NCBI RefSeq assembly: GCF_008728195.1 | Contig: NZ_CP031598.1 | Coordinates: 1,426,001-1,490,000 of the forward strand | From: Roseovarius indicus | Lineage (GTDB): Bacteria; Pseudomonadota; Alphaproteobacteria; Rhodobacterales; Rhodobacteraceae | Length of the DNA: 64,000 nt | Direction: 5' to 3' | Shown: positions 42,995-51,584 of the stretch, in pieces | Layout of the letters: every line of letters begins with the position of its first letter | How positions within the stretch are numbered: position 1 is the stretch's first letter | Position numbers and translations under genes: made by a program | Notes under the pieces: model-generated | Told to the model about the DNA's origin: nothing | Database searches by the model: none | Seen by the model: the letters and a program-made list of their open reading frames with translations, nothing else

Positions 42995-44144
42995 AGACGT
43001 CGTTCTCGAATGAAACGACGACGTCTGGTTCGGCTTGCGTCTTCTTGGTTGCATCGGCCGTTTTGACGGATTGTGTCTCTGACGTAGACGGATGCAACAT
43101 GGTTTCGCCGGTGCCCGATGCGGCACGGTCCGACATGCCTGTGCTCTCATACTGAAGCTGGATCGTCACGCGGCGGTTGGACGGGTGATTGGGATCTTCG
43201 GGTCGCAGTGCGTCCGAGGCAGCAAGGCCCGAAACCCGAATGAAGCGATCTTCCGAGACGCCGGCGCTTTCGAAAATGCGTCGTGTCGCGTGGGCCCGGT
43301 CGCTGGACAGATCCCAGTTATCGTAGTTTGTCGCCTTGGTGAAGGGGACCGCGTCGGTATGACCCGAGATCACCATGCGGTTTTCCAGTTTTGCCAGAGA
43401 GGTGCCAAGCCGCGTCAACAGTTTCTCGGTTGCGCTCAACATTTCGGCCCGTCCGCTTGCGAACATCGGTTGGCCTTCCTGGTCGATGATCTGGATTTGA
43501 AGACCTTCTTCTGTCTCGTCGAATATCACGTGGTTCATTAGAGGCCGCAGATCAGGTGTATCCTGCATGGCCTGCATGATTTCGGCTTTGAGATTTCTGA
43601 AGTTCTCTTGCTGTTCCTCGCGAGGATTGGGAGCCTGAGCCGATGAGCTGGCCTGTCCGGTCGCATCGTCGGTGCCGGGGTGTTGCGGAACGCCGGGTTT
43701 GGCCTTCGGCATCGTATCGGCCGCGTTTCCGGCGGCCGGGTTCTCGTGCTTGCCGCGTTCAGACCCGAGGGCCTTCTGGTTGGGATCGTATGTCGGAGTC
43801 GTATCCTTGATTTCCCATTTCGCAGGCGAGGGGTCATCGAATTTCCCCAGCTCCGCGCCGCGGGCTACGATCGTTCCATTCGACGCCGTGAGCGTTCCGG
43901 GCGGGCCCAATGTGGCCCCGTCCAAAACACCGCTACCACTTGGCATGGTGGCGTTCGTGAAATACTCGGCGATCCCGCGCAGCTTCTGTTCATCTGATGA
44001 CGACAGAATCCAGAGCAACAGGAAAAACGCCATCATGGCGGTCATGAAGTCCGCATAAGCCACTTTCCAGCCGCCGCCGTGGTGCCCGCTTTCTTCGGTG
44101 ACCTCGATTCTGCGAATGATCTTAGCTTGCGCGTTCGCCGCCAT
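42966..44144 (-). CDS. motB: Flagellar motor protein MotB
   Basis: Stator subunit of 392 residues. After a short cytoplasmic tail comes the single helix GWKVAYADFMTAMMAFFLLL, with the proton-carrying Asp in YADF (residue 32). A long linker rich in Pro, Gly and Ser follows. The C-terminal OmpA-like peptidoglycan-binding domain contains MVISGHTDAVPFTK and SSDRAHATRRIFESAG. It forms the stator with MotA. Its 3' end overlaps the convergent repeat-protein gene by 29 bases. Confidence 0.95.
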   Translation of the reverse strand: MAANAQAKIIRRIEVTEESGHHGGGWKVAYADFMTAMMAFFLLLWILSSSDEQKLRGIAEYFTNATMPSGSGVLDGATLGPPGTLTASNGTIVARGAELGKFDDPSPAKWEIKDTTPTYDPNQKALGSERGKHENPAAGNAADTMPKAKPGVPQHPGTDDATGQASSSAQAPNPREEQQENFRNLKAEIMQAMQDTPDLRPLMNHVIFDETEEGLQIQIIDQEGQPMFASGRAEMLSATEKLLTRLGTSLAKLENRMVISGHTDAVPFTKATNYDNWDLSSDRAHATRRIFESAGVSEDRFIRVSGLAASDALRPEDPNHPSNRRVTIQLQYESTGMSDRAASGTGETMLHPSTSETQSVKTADATKKTQAEPDVVVSFENDVFTDLRNALR

Positions 44145-44289
44145 GCCACACTGCCCTCATTGAACCGGTACTCCGGTTTCGATGGGATGCGCCCTTCTGG
44201 GCGTCACCTTTGCAGCGATAATGATGATTGAGTTCGTCCGCGCCTTGGCCGCAATGTGACCTTTTCGGGGCCCTTGGCGGCTTGTTGCC

Positions 44290-44814
44290 TCAAGGGTTGG
44301 AGGGCTGTCCGTATTCGGATTTTTCGCGCTCGTACTTGCCCAGGCCAATTCGCTTGGCATACATCGCTTTCCGCTCGGAATAGCTGGGCGCGACCAGGGG
44401 AAAATCATCCGAAAGCCCGAAGCGGGCCCTGTACTGATCTTCGGTCAAACCGTGTTCAGCTTTGAGATGTCGCTTGAGCATCGTAAAGCCGCGTCCACAG
44501 CACAGGCAGAATACCTTGTCCTGCTTTACGGCATTTTCAATGGGAAGGGCCGGCGCGACAGGGCTTGTCTGCTGGGCGTTGATCTCATTCGATACCGCAT
44601 CGGACCCGGCGGCAAACTGACGCTCTGCCCCGAGAAGCAAGGGTGAGAGCCGTTCAGCAAGTTGCATGATCTCGTCCACGGTCGCCGCCTCTCGCGACGC
44701 AAAGGCCGCAACGATGTGCCCAAAGCTCTCGATCTGAGGGGGCGATGCTTCTGAGTCCGTTTGACGGTCGGCATCTGACATGGTGTGTTTCACCACTGAA
44801 TGATTGTTGCGCAT
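44290..44814 (-). CDS. mucR: MucR/Ros family zinc-finger transcriptional regulator
   Basis: Regulator of 174 residues with the prokaryotic C2H2-type finger CLCCGRGFTMLKRHLKAEHG and the following LTEDQYRARFGLSDDFPLVAPSYSERKA, the Ros/MucR DNA-binding core. MucR proteins in this class control exopolysaccharide, motility and cell cycle genes, often as nucleoid-like repressors. The ATG at 44814 has TTGAGGTG 5 bases upstream; a later ATG at 44781 is possible. Located 145 bases downstream of motB on the same strand. Confidence 0.92.
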   Translation of the reverse strand: MRNNHSVVKHTMSDADRQTDSEASPPQIESFGHIVAAFASREAATVDEIMQLAERLSPLLLGAERQFAAGSDAVSNEINAQQTSPVAPALPIENAVKQDKVFCLCCGRGFTMLKRHLKAEHGLTEDQYRARFGLSDDFPLVAPSYSERKAMYAKRIGLGKYEREKSEYGQPSNP

Positions 44815-44889
44815 TTACACCTCAAAGGTACTGTATTCTTGCACCCAACCCCTTGTCCTTACCTGTGATATTGGGGCCGCATGGAAAAT

Positions 44890-44905
44890 GTCAACAATAA
44901 ATAGT
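44890..44905. promoter_or_regulatory. Copy of the motA upstream motif before mucR
   Basis: GTCAACAATAAATAGT differs by one base from the sequence at 41751-41766 upstream of motA. It lies 76 bases before the mucR start, in an AT-rich patch, as expected for an autoregulated Ros/MucR-type gene. Confidence 0.45.
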
Positions 44906-45002
44906 CTTAGACTGAACAATAGGCGGATTTCTGATTTTGCTTTACTTGTTTCCGCGCGCGTCTGTTTTTTGCAATTCGGGCACATTGACCTTATTGACGG
45001 CT

Positions 45003-45200
45003 TCAAATGACCGATGCCGGCGGTCGGCTGGGGCCGTCTTCACGATTGCTGGTTCTCTGCGCACTGACGGCATCGAGGGTGCCTAGAAAAAGTTCGTTCA
45101 AGAACTCATCATCCTTGGTCAATTCCATCATTATTTCGACACGCCGGACCGCGGCAAAGACCGCGATGCGCTTGGCGTGGATTTCTGCGTGTTTCGACAT
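45003..45200 (-). CDS. Small hypothetical protein
   Basis: Reading of 65 residues from ATG at 45200: MSKHAEIHAKRIAVFAAVRR followed by a helical acidic stretch EIMMELTKDDEFLNELFLG and a polar tail. It is mostly helical and charged, without TM or motif. The ribosome site is weak (GGGGGTT). A longer reading to 45305 adds an unlikely leader. Placed between mucR and a divergent response-regulator gene. Coding is plausible, function unknown. Confidence 0.4.
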   Translation of the reverse strand: MSKHAEIHAKRIAVFAAVRRVEIMMELTKDDEFLNELFLGTLDAVSAQRTSNREDGPSRPPASVI

Positions 45201-45537
45201 CGTTAACCCCCAAGTTGGAAGCCTGCGGCTGCCTTCTGCAACCGTTACTGACCATGTACAGCCCAAGGTTAAAATAAAACCAATTAAAGACTGCTTACTG
45301 GTCACAACAAGAAATGTCGGCTCATGATTAACAAACAGAGTTGAAGACGCGTGCGATGTGGGGCTAAAACGACGTTAGGGTGCGCACGGAATGATTGTCG
45401 TTTGCGATTTGTCGACAACGTTCGGCTGGGGGTGGAACTGTTGGCGAAATTTCGCAAGAGCAAGCATTCGGCCTGGCCGCTCCTAATGTGAGGCTGGACG
45501 CGAAACTTGAAAAACTTCTTTGAGATTTGAAAACCCA
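45201..45537. promoter_or_regulatory. Divergent non-coding region before response regulator
   Basis: A 337-base gap with no convincing gene. It includes the ten-base palindrome TTGTCGACAA (45409-45418), preceded by a related TTGTCG at 45395, as a possible operator. No exact CtrA-type box is seen here. Confidence 0.4.
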
Positions 45538-46200
45538 ATGTTTTCAGTCAGTTTGATCTTTGAAACCTGTGATCAACTCGCGCTGAGGTATCTTTTCGAG
45601 GGCGTATTGGGTGTTTCGTCCTTTGTAAGTGCGTCCATCGAGCGCGTAGAGGAATGCCTCGACGAGGAGGAGCTGCCGCCGCTTTGGATACTTGGCGGAG
45701 ATCGGAAGCCGGCCCGCGTGCTGCAACTTGTTCGAAAAGTCAAAAAGAGAGATCCCTCTGCGGCTGTTGTTGTGCTGTCACGCGGGGGGAGTGACGACTT
45801 TGCTGCGCAGGCATTCAAGGCGGGGGCCGCAGACGTTTTGAAGGAAATAGGGTCGCTCGAGGTGTTCACCTACAGATTGCGCGCGCGTCTTGCCGGGAAT
45901 GAGATATTGACCGGCCTCGACTTCGATGACGTGACCTGGGACACGGAGGATTTTGTTTCCCAGCGCGCAGGGCTTACAGCGACAGAAAGCCAGATAATGC
46001 ATCTGATGATCCATCAAGATGGGCAATTGGTTACACGTGATCAAATGAGCCGGGCGATCGACAAGAAGCCGTGGAGCTACGGTGACCGCAAGTTCGACGT
46101 GCATGTCGCCAAGCTGAGAAAGAAGCTGAAGTCGCGCTTCGGAGAGAAAATCCACGTCTCTACTGTTCGATCAGCCGGATACAAGCTCTATGTGAGTTGA
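45538..46200 (+). CDS. OmpR-type response regulator with degenerate receiver
   Basis: Protein of 220 residues: an N-terminal receiver-like domain (FSVSLIFETCDQLALRYLFE) and a C-terminal winged helix (AGLTATESQIMHLMIHQDGQ, DRKFDVHVAKLRKKLKSRFG, VRSAGYKLYV). Where the phospho-Asp should be the sequence reads LWILGGDRKP, and the acidic N-terminal pair is missing, so phosphorylation-independent control is likely. ATG at 45538 is chosen; a TTG at 45520 is an alternative. No strong ribosome site. Position suggests a flagellar gene regulator. Confidence 0.8.
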   Translation: MFSVSLIFETCDQLALRYLFEGVLGVSSFVSASIERVEECLDEEELPPLWILGGDRKPARVLQLVRKVKKRDPSAAVVVLSRGGSDDFAAQAFKAGAADVLKEIGSLEVFTYRLRARLAGNEILTGLDFDDVTWDTEDFVSQRAGLTATESQIMHLMIHQDGQLVTRDQMSRAIDKKPWSYGDRKFDVHVAKLRKKLKSRFGEKIHVSTVRSAGYKLYVS

Positions 46201-46564
46201 GCGGCGCGCCGACAGGGTCGATCCTGGCATTTGGCCGCCAAGGTCTCTTGCGGGGCTCGCCGCTGTAAATCCAGGCGGCGCCAAACAATATCGCTTCGAT
46301 GTGCTCGGATAGATCCACTGCTAGGTGAGCCCCGCGGGTCAAATTTCCTGATTTTCGGACGTCGATGCTGAACAAGAAACCGGAAGGCGCAACGGAAGAC
46401 GGGCATGCCTTCGGGTTCCGGCCTGAGGCAACATGGAAAAGCTCATGATGTACTGTTGGCAATAGTACAAGATTTTAATCTTTTGTTAATCATATACTTC
46501 TTTATGTTCTTGGTGCGCTGTGGTCTTCTCCTTGCAATGGAACGTTCGATTTCTGGAGGCGGAG
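46201..46564. promoter_or_regulatory. Non-coding region before RpoH-like sigma factor gene
   Basis: A 364-base gap. The left half is GC-rich with inverted GGCGGCGCC-like stretches and no supported gene; the right end is AT-rich with the CtrA-type box at 46475-46489 and the ribosome site TGGAGGCGGAG. Confidence 0.5.
46475..46489. promoter_or_regulatory. CtrA-type box (TTAA-N7-TTAA) before sigma factor gene
   Basis: TTAATCTTTTGTTAA matches TTAA-N7-TTAA exactly, 76 bases before the sigma factor ATG. A CtrA-controlled sigma factor would fit a tiered flagellar cascade. Confidence 0.55.
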
Positions 46565-47248
46565 ATGACCGTCCTTTTAAGGGCAGCCGGTGCGATGCCT
46601 CTCCTGGACCAGGGTCGAGAACGGGAATTGCTTACCGACTGGCAGGAAAACGGCGCCAGGGAAGCGCTTGAGGAATTGATTGTCAGCCACGAGAGAATGG
46701 TTCTCAGCGTAGTCGCCAAGATGGGAGCCGGCATTCAGGATCGCGAGGAATTGATATCTGAAGGATATCTTGGATTGATCAAAGCCGCTAACCTTTTTGA
46801 CCTTGATCGCGATGTCAGGTTTTCAACATATGCACGGTGGTGGGTGCGAAACCACGTAACGACGACGTATATGAGGCTTCGGACCATAGTTGACGGTCCG
46901 AGAGGAACCACCCGTGGGGTGGGGCCGAACCTTGCCCCGGTCACCAGCGACAACGATCTTGTTGATGAGCTGCATTGCCCGGAAAAGACCGCAGAAGAGC
47001 AGTTGATCAACAAATCGGACTCCGAGAGCGCTCGGAAGAGCATCGTCGACGCCATGCAGGAACTGTCCAGTTTCGAGCGAGAGATCATCATCGCCAGGAA
47101 CCTGCAGACGCCGTCTGCGACGATTGATGTGCTTTCTGAGCGGTTTGGGGTGTCCGGTGAACGACTTCGCCAGATCGAGCGGCGCGCGATGTCTCGGCTC
47201 AAGTACGAGCTGCTTTGCCGCGGCGTTACATCGTTTCGAGTGATGTGA
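46565..47248 (+). CDS. RpoH-like sigma-70 family factor in flagellar cluster
   Basis: Sigma factor of 227 residues. Region 2 is clear (ELISEGYLGLIKAANLFDLD, RFSTYARWWVRNHVTTTYMR) and region 4 has the helix-turn-helix LSERFGVSGERLRQIERRAM. The layout is RpoH-like, but the RpoH box (QRKLFFNLR-like) that should follow region 2 is absent, replaced by LRTIVDGPRGTTRGVG. No FliA-like sigma is seen in the window, so this may be the flagellar sigma factor. ATG at 46565 has GGAGGCGGAG. fliK starts 5 bases after its stop. Confidence 0.85.
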   Translation: MTVLLRAAGAMPLLDQGRERELLTDWQENGAREALEELIVSHERMVLSVVAKMGAGIQDREELISEGYLGLIKAANLFDLDRDVRFSTYARWWVRNHVTTTYMRLRTIVDGPRGTTRGVGPNLAPVTSDNDLVDELHCPEKTAEEQLINKSDSESARKSIVDAMQELSSFEREIIIARNLQTPSATIDVLSERFGVSGERLRQIERRAMSRLKYELLCRGVTSFRVM

Positions 47249-47253
47249 CCCCC

Positions 47254-48972
47254 ATGCGCGTGTTTCTTCCAGCCCCCGAAATGACAGGTCAGGAAAGCCC
47301 GGGTCGCGCCAAGGGAGCTTCGTCTTCCAATCGACCGGATGGGCAGGGGTTCGGGGCATTGCTGGAGACGCACCGACCACCAGCCTCGCTCGTGCCTGGG
47401 GGTGCCGTTGGGGCTCGCTCGGCCGAAGGCCAGCAATCGGGCAAACCGGTTCCAGGCCCGATGGTGCAGACCGAAGGGCAAGCCTCGGATTCGTCTGAAA
47501 AGACAGGGCCTACCCGTGCAGGGGCAATGGGGCAGGATTTGTTTGGGGATAACGCCGATACGCTTGAGCCTGACGCCGGTCCAGCTTGGCAAGGCATGCC
47601 GCATGCGACAGGTGGGGGAGAAGAGCTAAGCGCTGACACGCTTTCGATTGGGGCGGAAACACCGCTCGAGGCTTTGCCAGTCGAGAGCGGCGATGGTGAG
47701 GCAGTAGACGAACAGTATTTGCTTCCGACAGGGGGCGTGGATGCCAGTTTCCCGCTCGCGAGGGCAGAGGGATCAGTGGCGCCCTCAAGTTCATTTTCCG
47801 ACCTGACCGAGACGATCGAAGCAATGGCGGCTTCGGGTGAGGCCTCGAGCGTCACAGGGGCCGATGCCAGCGTGATGGATCTGGCGGCGCTTGGGCTTCC
47901 CGTATCGTCCATAGAGCCAGTGGCAACCGACGCCGAGCCGGAGGTGCCGGTCATCTCGAATCTGGTCGATGTGGCCCGTGACCTGAAGACGGGAGAATGG
48001 CCCGGGGTTGCAGCGTTGGTTGCGCGACTACATGGAAACGTTATGGCCGAGGGGCCGCGCTCATATACGTTCCCCGCCTTCGTAGAGGGATTGCTGCAAA
48101 CATGGCAGGGGCCGGCCGGTGCCGTTGCTGCTAATGTTCCGGTGGGCGGTACCCTTGAAATTCCATCGGGTCCGGGTGGTCTTGGTGCGCAGACGTCGGC
48201 CGGGCAGGGAACTGCCGTCGGTGCGGCTTTGGCGGCTTCGCAGGCGACAGCTGCGCAAGTTCTTTCATTTTCTGACACAGTTTCGCAAGGCAGCTTGGCC
48301 GTCGAGCCGGATAGCGAAGGGCAAGACATACGGTCAGCAACCCAAACGACGGCCATGGAAACGAGTTTTGCGATTGCTGCGAAGGTCAACCAGCCGGGTA
48401 CTCAATCTACAGGGAAACCATCGCAGGCTGCATTTGAAAAGATCGAGCTTGCGATGGCATCCGCTGCCATTGAGGAACGGATGGCAAGAGCTGCGCCCGT
48501 TGATACATCGGTACTGCAAAACCTGACCGGCACCATTCGCGAGCCTTCCGAAGTGCAAGGGTCGGTTGTTCCGAACCGGTCAGAACCAGGCAACGGGTTC
48601 GCCCAGGCGATGCTGGCGCAGATCAGGAAAGTAGAGCTTTCGGAAAACCAAACGCGTATCGCGTTGCGGCCGCGCGGTTTGGGCGAGATTGAAATAGAAG
48701 TCCTGGGAGGCCGGGAGGCGACCACCAAAGTGGTCGTAAGAGTTGAAAGCCCGGCGGTGCTTTCTGCTTTGAACGAAAGCCGCGAGCTCTTGGCAAACGC
48801 CCTGCGCCTTTCAGACGGCGGTCAGCTTGAATTTCAGGACTGGCAATCCGGAGGCGGCAACCATCCGGAACGGCAGGCCGAACAAGGAATAGACCAATTG
48901 CAATCAAGCGCCGAGCCTGGCGACCCGGAACAGACTATCCTCTATTCCGGTCGTTTGAATCTTATTACGTGA
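47254..48972 (+). CDS. fliK: Flagellar hook-length control protein FliK
   Basis: Protein of about 572 residues with a long, low-complexity Gly/Ala/Glu/Pro-rich N-terminal region and a C-terminal hook-control domain (about 460-550): QAMLAQIRKVELSENQTRIA, LRPRGLGEIEIEVLGG and VESPAVLSALNESRELL. FliK measures hook length and switches export specificity. ATG at 47254 is chosen; an ATG at 47281 is also possible since neither has a strong ribosome site. Followed by flgD 12 bases later. Confidence 0.9.
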   Translation: MRVFLPAPEMTGQESPGRAKGASSSNRPDGQGFGALLETHRPPASLVPGGAVGARSAEGQQSGKPVPGPMVQTEGQASDSSEKTGPTRAGAMGQDLFGDNADTLEPDAGPAWQGMPHATGGGEELSADTLSIGAETPLEALPVESGDGEAVDEQYLLPTGGVDASFPLARAEGSVAPSSSFSDLTETIEAMAASGEASSVTGADASVMDLAALGLPVSSIEPVATDAEPEVPVISNLVDVARDLKTGEWPGVAALVARLHGNVMAEGPRSYTFPAFVEGLLQTWQGPAGAVAANVPVGGTLEIPSGPGGLGAQTSAGQGTAVGAALAASQATAAQVLSFSDTVSQGSLAVEPDSEGQDIRSATQTTAMETSFAIAAKVNQPGTQSTGKPSQAAFEKIELAMASAAIEERMARAAPVDTSVLQNLTGTIREPSEVQGSVVPNRSEPGNGFAQAMLAQIRKVELSENQTRIALRPRGLGEIEIEVLGGREATTKVVVRVESPAVLSALNESRELLANALRLSDGGQLEFQDWQSGGGNHPERQAEQGIDQLQSSAEPGDPEQTILYSGRLNLIT

Positions 48973-48984
48973 CGGGACGAGGAC

Positions 48985-49656
48985 ATGGACACTCTTACAT
49001 CTGTTTCAAATCTGAATCGGGCGGGCACTACCTCGAACGGAGCGCAGTCTCTGAGCCAGCTAAGCGATGACTACACGCAGTTCCTGAGCTTGCTGACGGC
49101 GCAGATCAGTAACCAGGATCCCCTGTCCCCCATGGACAGCACTCAGTTCGTCGCCCAACTTGCGCAGATGTCACAGGTGGAACAGGCCGTGCAAACCAAC
49201 CTGAACCTGGAAAATCTTCGCGCTGATCTTGGGGCTTATGCTGTTGCGAGCGGCAGTCAATTGATAGGGCAAACGGTCTCCGTCGCCTCGAACACTGTTA
49301 TGCTCGAAGATGGACAGACCGACACCTACTATCGGCTCGGTGGCGAAGCTGCGAAGGTTACCGCGGAAATCCAAGACCCGCTCGGGCGCGTGATCCGAAC
49401 GCTCAGCGGTCTGTCCGGGGAAGCGAATACTCACAATCCCCTGACCTGGGACGGGCGGGACGACTATGGAAATCCGGTGCTCAACGGTCGATATACTGTC
49501 ACGATCACGGCGCTTGACGCGGAAGACAAACCTTTGCCGGGCTTGGTTTTCCGTGACGCAGAAATTAAAGAGGTGATGATCGATAGCGGGCAGATGTTCT
49601 TCGATGTCGGTGGCGACGAGATAGTGGGCCACGGCAGCATCCTTGCAATCCGCTGA
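48985..49656 (+). CDS. flgD: Flagellar hook assembly scaffold protein FlgD
   Basis: Hook cap protein of 223 residues. N-terminal DYTQFLSLLTAQISNQDPLSPMDSTQFVAQLAQMSQVEQ is the family hallmark (segment DYTQFLSLLTAQISNQDPL), followed by a beta-rich core ending DVGGDEIVGHG. Needed for hook polymerisation. In operon with fliK; convergent with the fliL-like gene 12 bases away. Confidence 0.95.
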   Translation: MDTLTSVSNLNRAGTTSNGAQSLSQLSDDYTQFLSLLTAQISNQDPLSPMDSTQFVAQLAQMSQVEQAVQTNLNLENLRADLGAYAVASGSQLIGQTVSVASNTVMLEDGQTDTYYRLGGEAAKVTAEIQDPLGRVIRTLSGLSGEANTHNPLTWDGRDDYGNPVLNGRYTVTITALDAEDKPLPGLVFRDAEIKEVMIDSGQMFFDVGGDEIVGHGSILAIR

Positions 49657-49668
49657 TGTCGTTCCGCT

Positions 49669-50139
49669 CTATTCTCGTAGGCTGACGGTCGACGTAAACT
49701 CGTTAATGCGCGCCGTGACGACCATTGGAAAATCCGTGTGAAGCTTCCTGACGATTTGCTCGGCGAGCGTTCTCTTGTCAGCTTGTTCCAATTCCATGTC
49801 GTCGATCCAGTGATAGTCTTCGGCTATGTCCGAGACTGCCGAAATGGTGCCATCGCGCAGTCTGGCGCGGCCAACGGCGCCATTCATTCGTTCGAACTCG
49901 GTCGCGCCCTGGATATAGACGTTCACATCGAGCACCAGGTAAAGGACTTTGTTCCGCTTGGTAACACGAAGCGTGAACTTGCCCAGGGGCATGTTGTATA
50001 GAACCGGCTGGGGATTTCCTGAAGCATCGGCGGCAGATGCCTTTGTCTGGGGCGGTGCGGGCATGATGAATGGTGCTGCCACGAAGCCGGAAACGCCGGA
50101 AAGGCCAACCAGAACCCCGACGATGATCCACCTCTTCAT
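49669..50139 (-). CDS. fliL: FliL-like flagellar basal-body-associated protein
   Basis: Single-pass protein of 156 residues: TM WIIVGVLVGLSGVSGFVAAP near the N-terminus, then a periplasmic domain with YNMPLGKFTLRVTK and a C-terminal FPMVVTARINEFTSTVSL. This fits FliL, which associates with the stator; the homology is modest, so the name is tentative. Start 5 bases after the flgH stop, last gene of the flgF-G-A-H group. Confidence 0.65.
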   Translation of the reverse strand: MKRWIIVGVLVGLSGVSGFVAAPFIMPAPPQTKASAADASGNPQPVLYNMPLGKFTLRVTKRNKVLYLVLDVNVYIQGATEFERMNGAVGRARLRDGTISAVSDIAEDYHWIDDMELEQADKRTLAEQIVRKLHTDFPMVVTARINEFTSTVSLRE

Positions 50140-50144
50140 CCCGG

Positions 50145-50894
50145 TCAGTAGGGCAGGATGACTTCGAGTATATCCTCTCCGTACCGCGCCCGCTGAAGTG
50201 AAGATATTTGCCCGCGCCCACCGTAGGATATTCGGGCTTCGGCAATCTTGTCATAGCTGATCGAGTTGTCGAGATTGATGTCTACCGGCCGGACGATACC
50301 GGCAATGCGCAGCTCCCGGAGCTCGTAGTTTACCTTGACCTCCTGCCGGCCGGCGATAACGAAGTTCCCGTTCGGCAGTCTCTTGATTATGGTCGAGGCG
50401 ACCCTGAGACTGATCTTCTCGTTCCGTTTGACCTGGCCTTCACTGCTGGTGCTCGAGTCTGACCGCAGGTCCACCAGATCTCCATCTGGCGTGATGAGCT
50501 GCTCTCCGAGGGCAACGGGATTGCCTGCATTCAGCGATCCGTCTCTCGATCGGCCGGTGGCGTTGCGCAACTGGGCTTCGTCGTCGATATCTATCTTGAC
50601 CGTCAGCAGGTCGCCGACCGCCTTTGCCCTCTTGTCCTGAAAGAAGCTCTTGGTCTCTCTGCCCCAGAGGCTTGAGGCCTCTGCACGCACCGGTGCTGCA
50701 ACTGGCTTGGGCTCCGGCATGGGAATGCTTATTCGGTTGACCTCCGGCATGGTCTCGCCGTCCAGTACCATATCTGTTGTCTGCGGATCCCTGAGCTCGC
50801 TGAGATTGGTGCATCCCGAAGTCAGCACAACCAATCCGGCAAGGGTCGCCAGGCGCAGCTTGTTTCCGGTATTCATCTTCAGAAATTCTCTCAT
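50145..50894 (-). CDS. flgH: Flagellar L-ring protein FlgH
   Basis: Outer-membrane lipoprotein of 249 residues. Lipobox LTSGC puts the acylated Cys at residue 28. Mature motifs are SLWGRETKSFFQDKRAKAVGD, VKRNEKISLRVASTIIKRLPNGN and LRIAGIVRPVDINLDNSISYD segments typical of the L ring. The ATG overlaps the flgA stop (ATGA). Confidence 0.95.
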   Translation of the reverse strand: MREFLKMNTGNKLRLATLAGLVVLTSGCTNLSELRDPQTTDMVLDGETMPEVNRISIPMPEPKPVAAPVRAEASSLWGRETKSFFQDKRAKAVGDLLTVKIDIDDEAQLRNATGRSRDGSLNAGNPVALGEQLITPDGDLVDLRSDSSTSSEGQVKRNEKISLRVASTIIKRLPNGNFVIAGRQEVKVNYELRELRIAGIVRPVDINLDNSISYDKIAEARISYGGRGQISSLQRARYGEDILEVILPY

Positions 50895-51571
50895 CTTTCG
50901 ACCACCACGACACCTTCCGCTCGTGCGACTGCCGTGATCGTTTTGTTCCCGGACAGGTTGACGACACGAAGCTCCTGGCCCAGATGCGCGTCGGCCAGCG
51001 ACCGGCCTCTTGCGTTCAGGTGCAGTCCACCCATTCGATATTCGATCGTCACGATCTCGCCTCGTTCCACCAAGGTCGGCGCCATAACCGATTGGCGCGC
51101 GACGGGCTGGTTTGCAGGCAGCATGCGCCGCACCTCCATACCGACAAGCGCTTCCCGGTCGAGTATCGCGAACGCGCCCAACCTGGCGTAGGGCAATCTG
51201 AACATCTCGATATCGCTTTCGGAAACAAGCTCTCCGGGGAGCTTTCGTGCGATTGGAAGCGGGACGGGCACCGTGAGCGTGGCGACACCCCAGATACGAA
51301 AGATGTCCCCCGTGTCGGAAACCGCGTTGGCTATGAATTTTCCAGAGCGCTCGTCCATCCAGAATTCAGCGATGTATTCCGCTTCGGTGCGGGTTTCGTC
51401 GACCAGCTTGATGTCGTATCGACCGGATGCCGGAAAGACCCCGCTGAAATTGCCGACGGCGCGTTCCTCTATCAGTTTTGTCAGCCGTTCGGCTGTTGCG
51501 AGACCAGGTGTCACTAGGACTGCCAACAAAAGAACAGCCAGCATCCGGGCTTTTGAAGGAAAGAGCGTCAT
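50891..51571 (-). CDS. flgA: Flagellar P-ring assembly chaperone FlgA
   Basis: Periplasmic protein of 226 residues with signal peptide (MLAVLLLAVLVTPGLATA) and a C-terminal SAF-type domain: RMLPANQPVARQSVMAPTLV, then GEIVTIEYRMGGLHLNARG and GQELRVVNLSGNKTITAVA. It helps FlgI assemble into the P ring. It follows flgG by 13 bases and overlaps flgH. Confidence 0.93.
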   Translation of the reverse strand: MTLFPSKARMLAVLLLAVLVTPGLATAERLTKLIEERAVGNFSGVFPASGRYDIKLVDETRTEAEYIAEFWMDERSGKFIANAVSDTGDIFRIWGVATLTVPVPLPIARKLPGELVSESDIEMFRLPYARLGAFAILDREALVGMEVRRMLPANQPVARQSVMAPTLVERGEIVTIEYRMGGLHLNARGRSLADAHLGQELRVVNLSGNKTITAVARAEGVVVVER

Positions 51572-51584
51572 CGGGTATCCGGCC

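Noticed and set aside
46160..46462. Possible 100-residue minus-strand gene before the sigma factor
   Set aside because: Overlaps the end of the response regulator, has no ribosome site or recognisable pattern.
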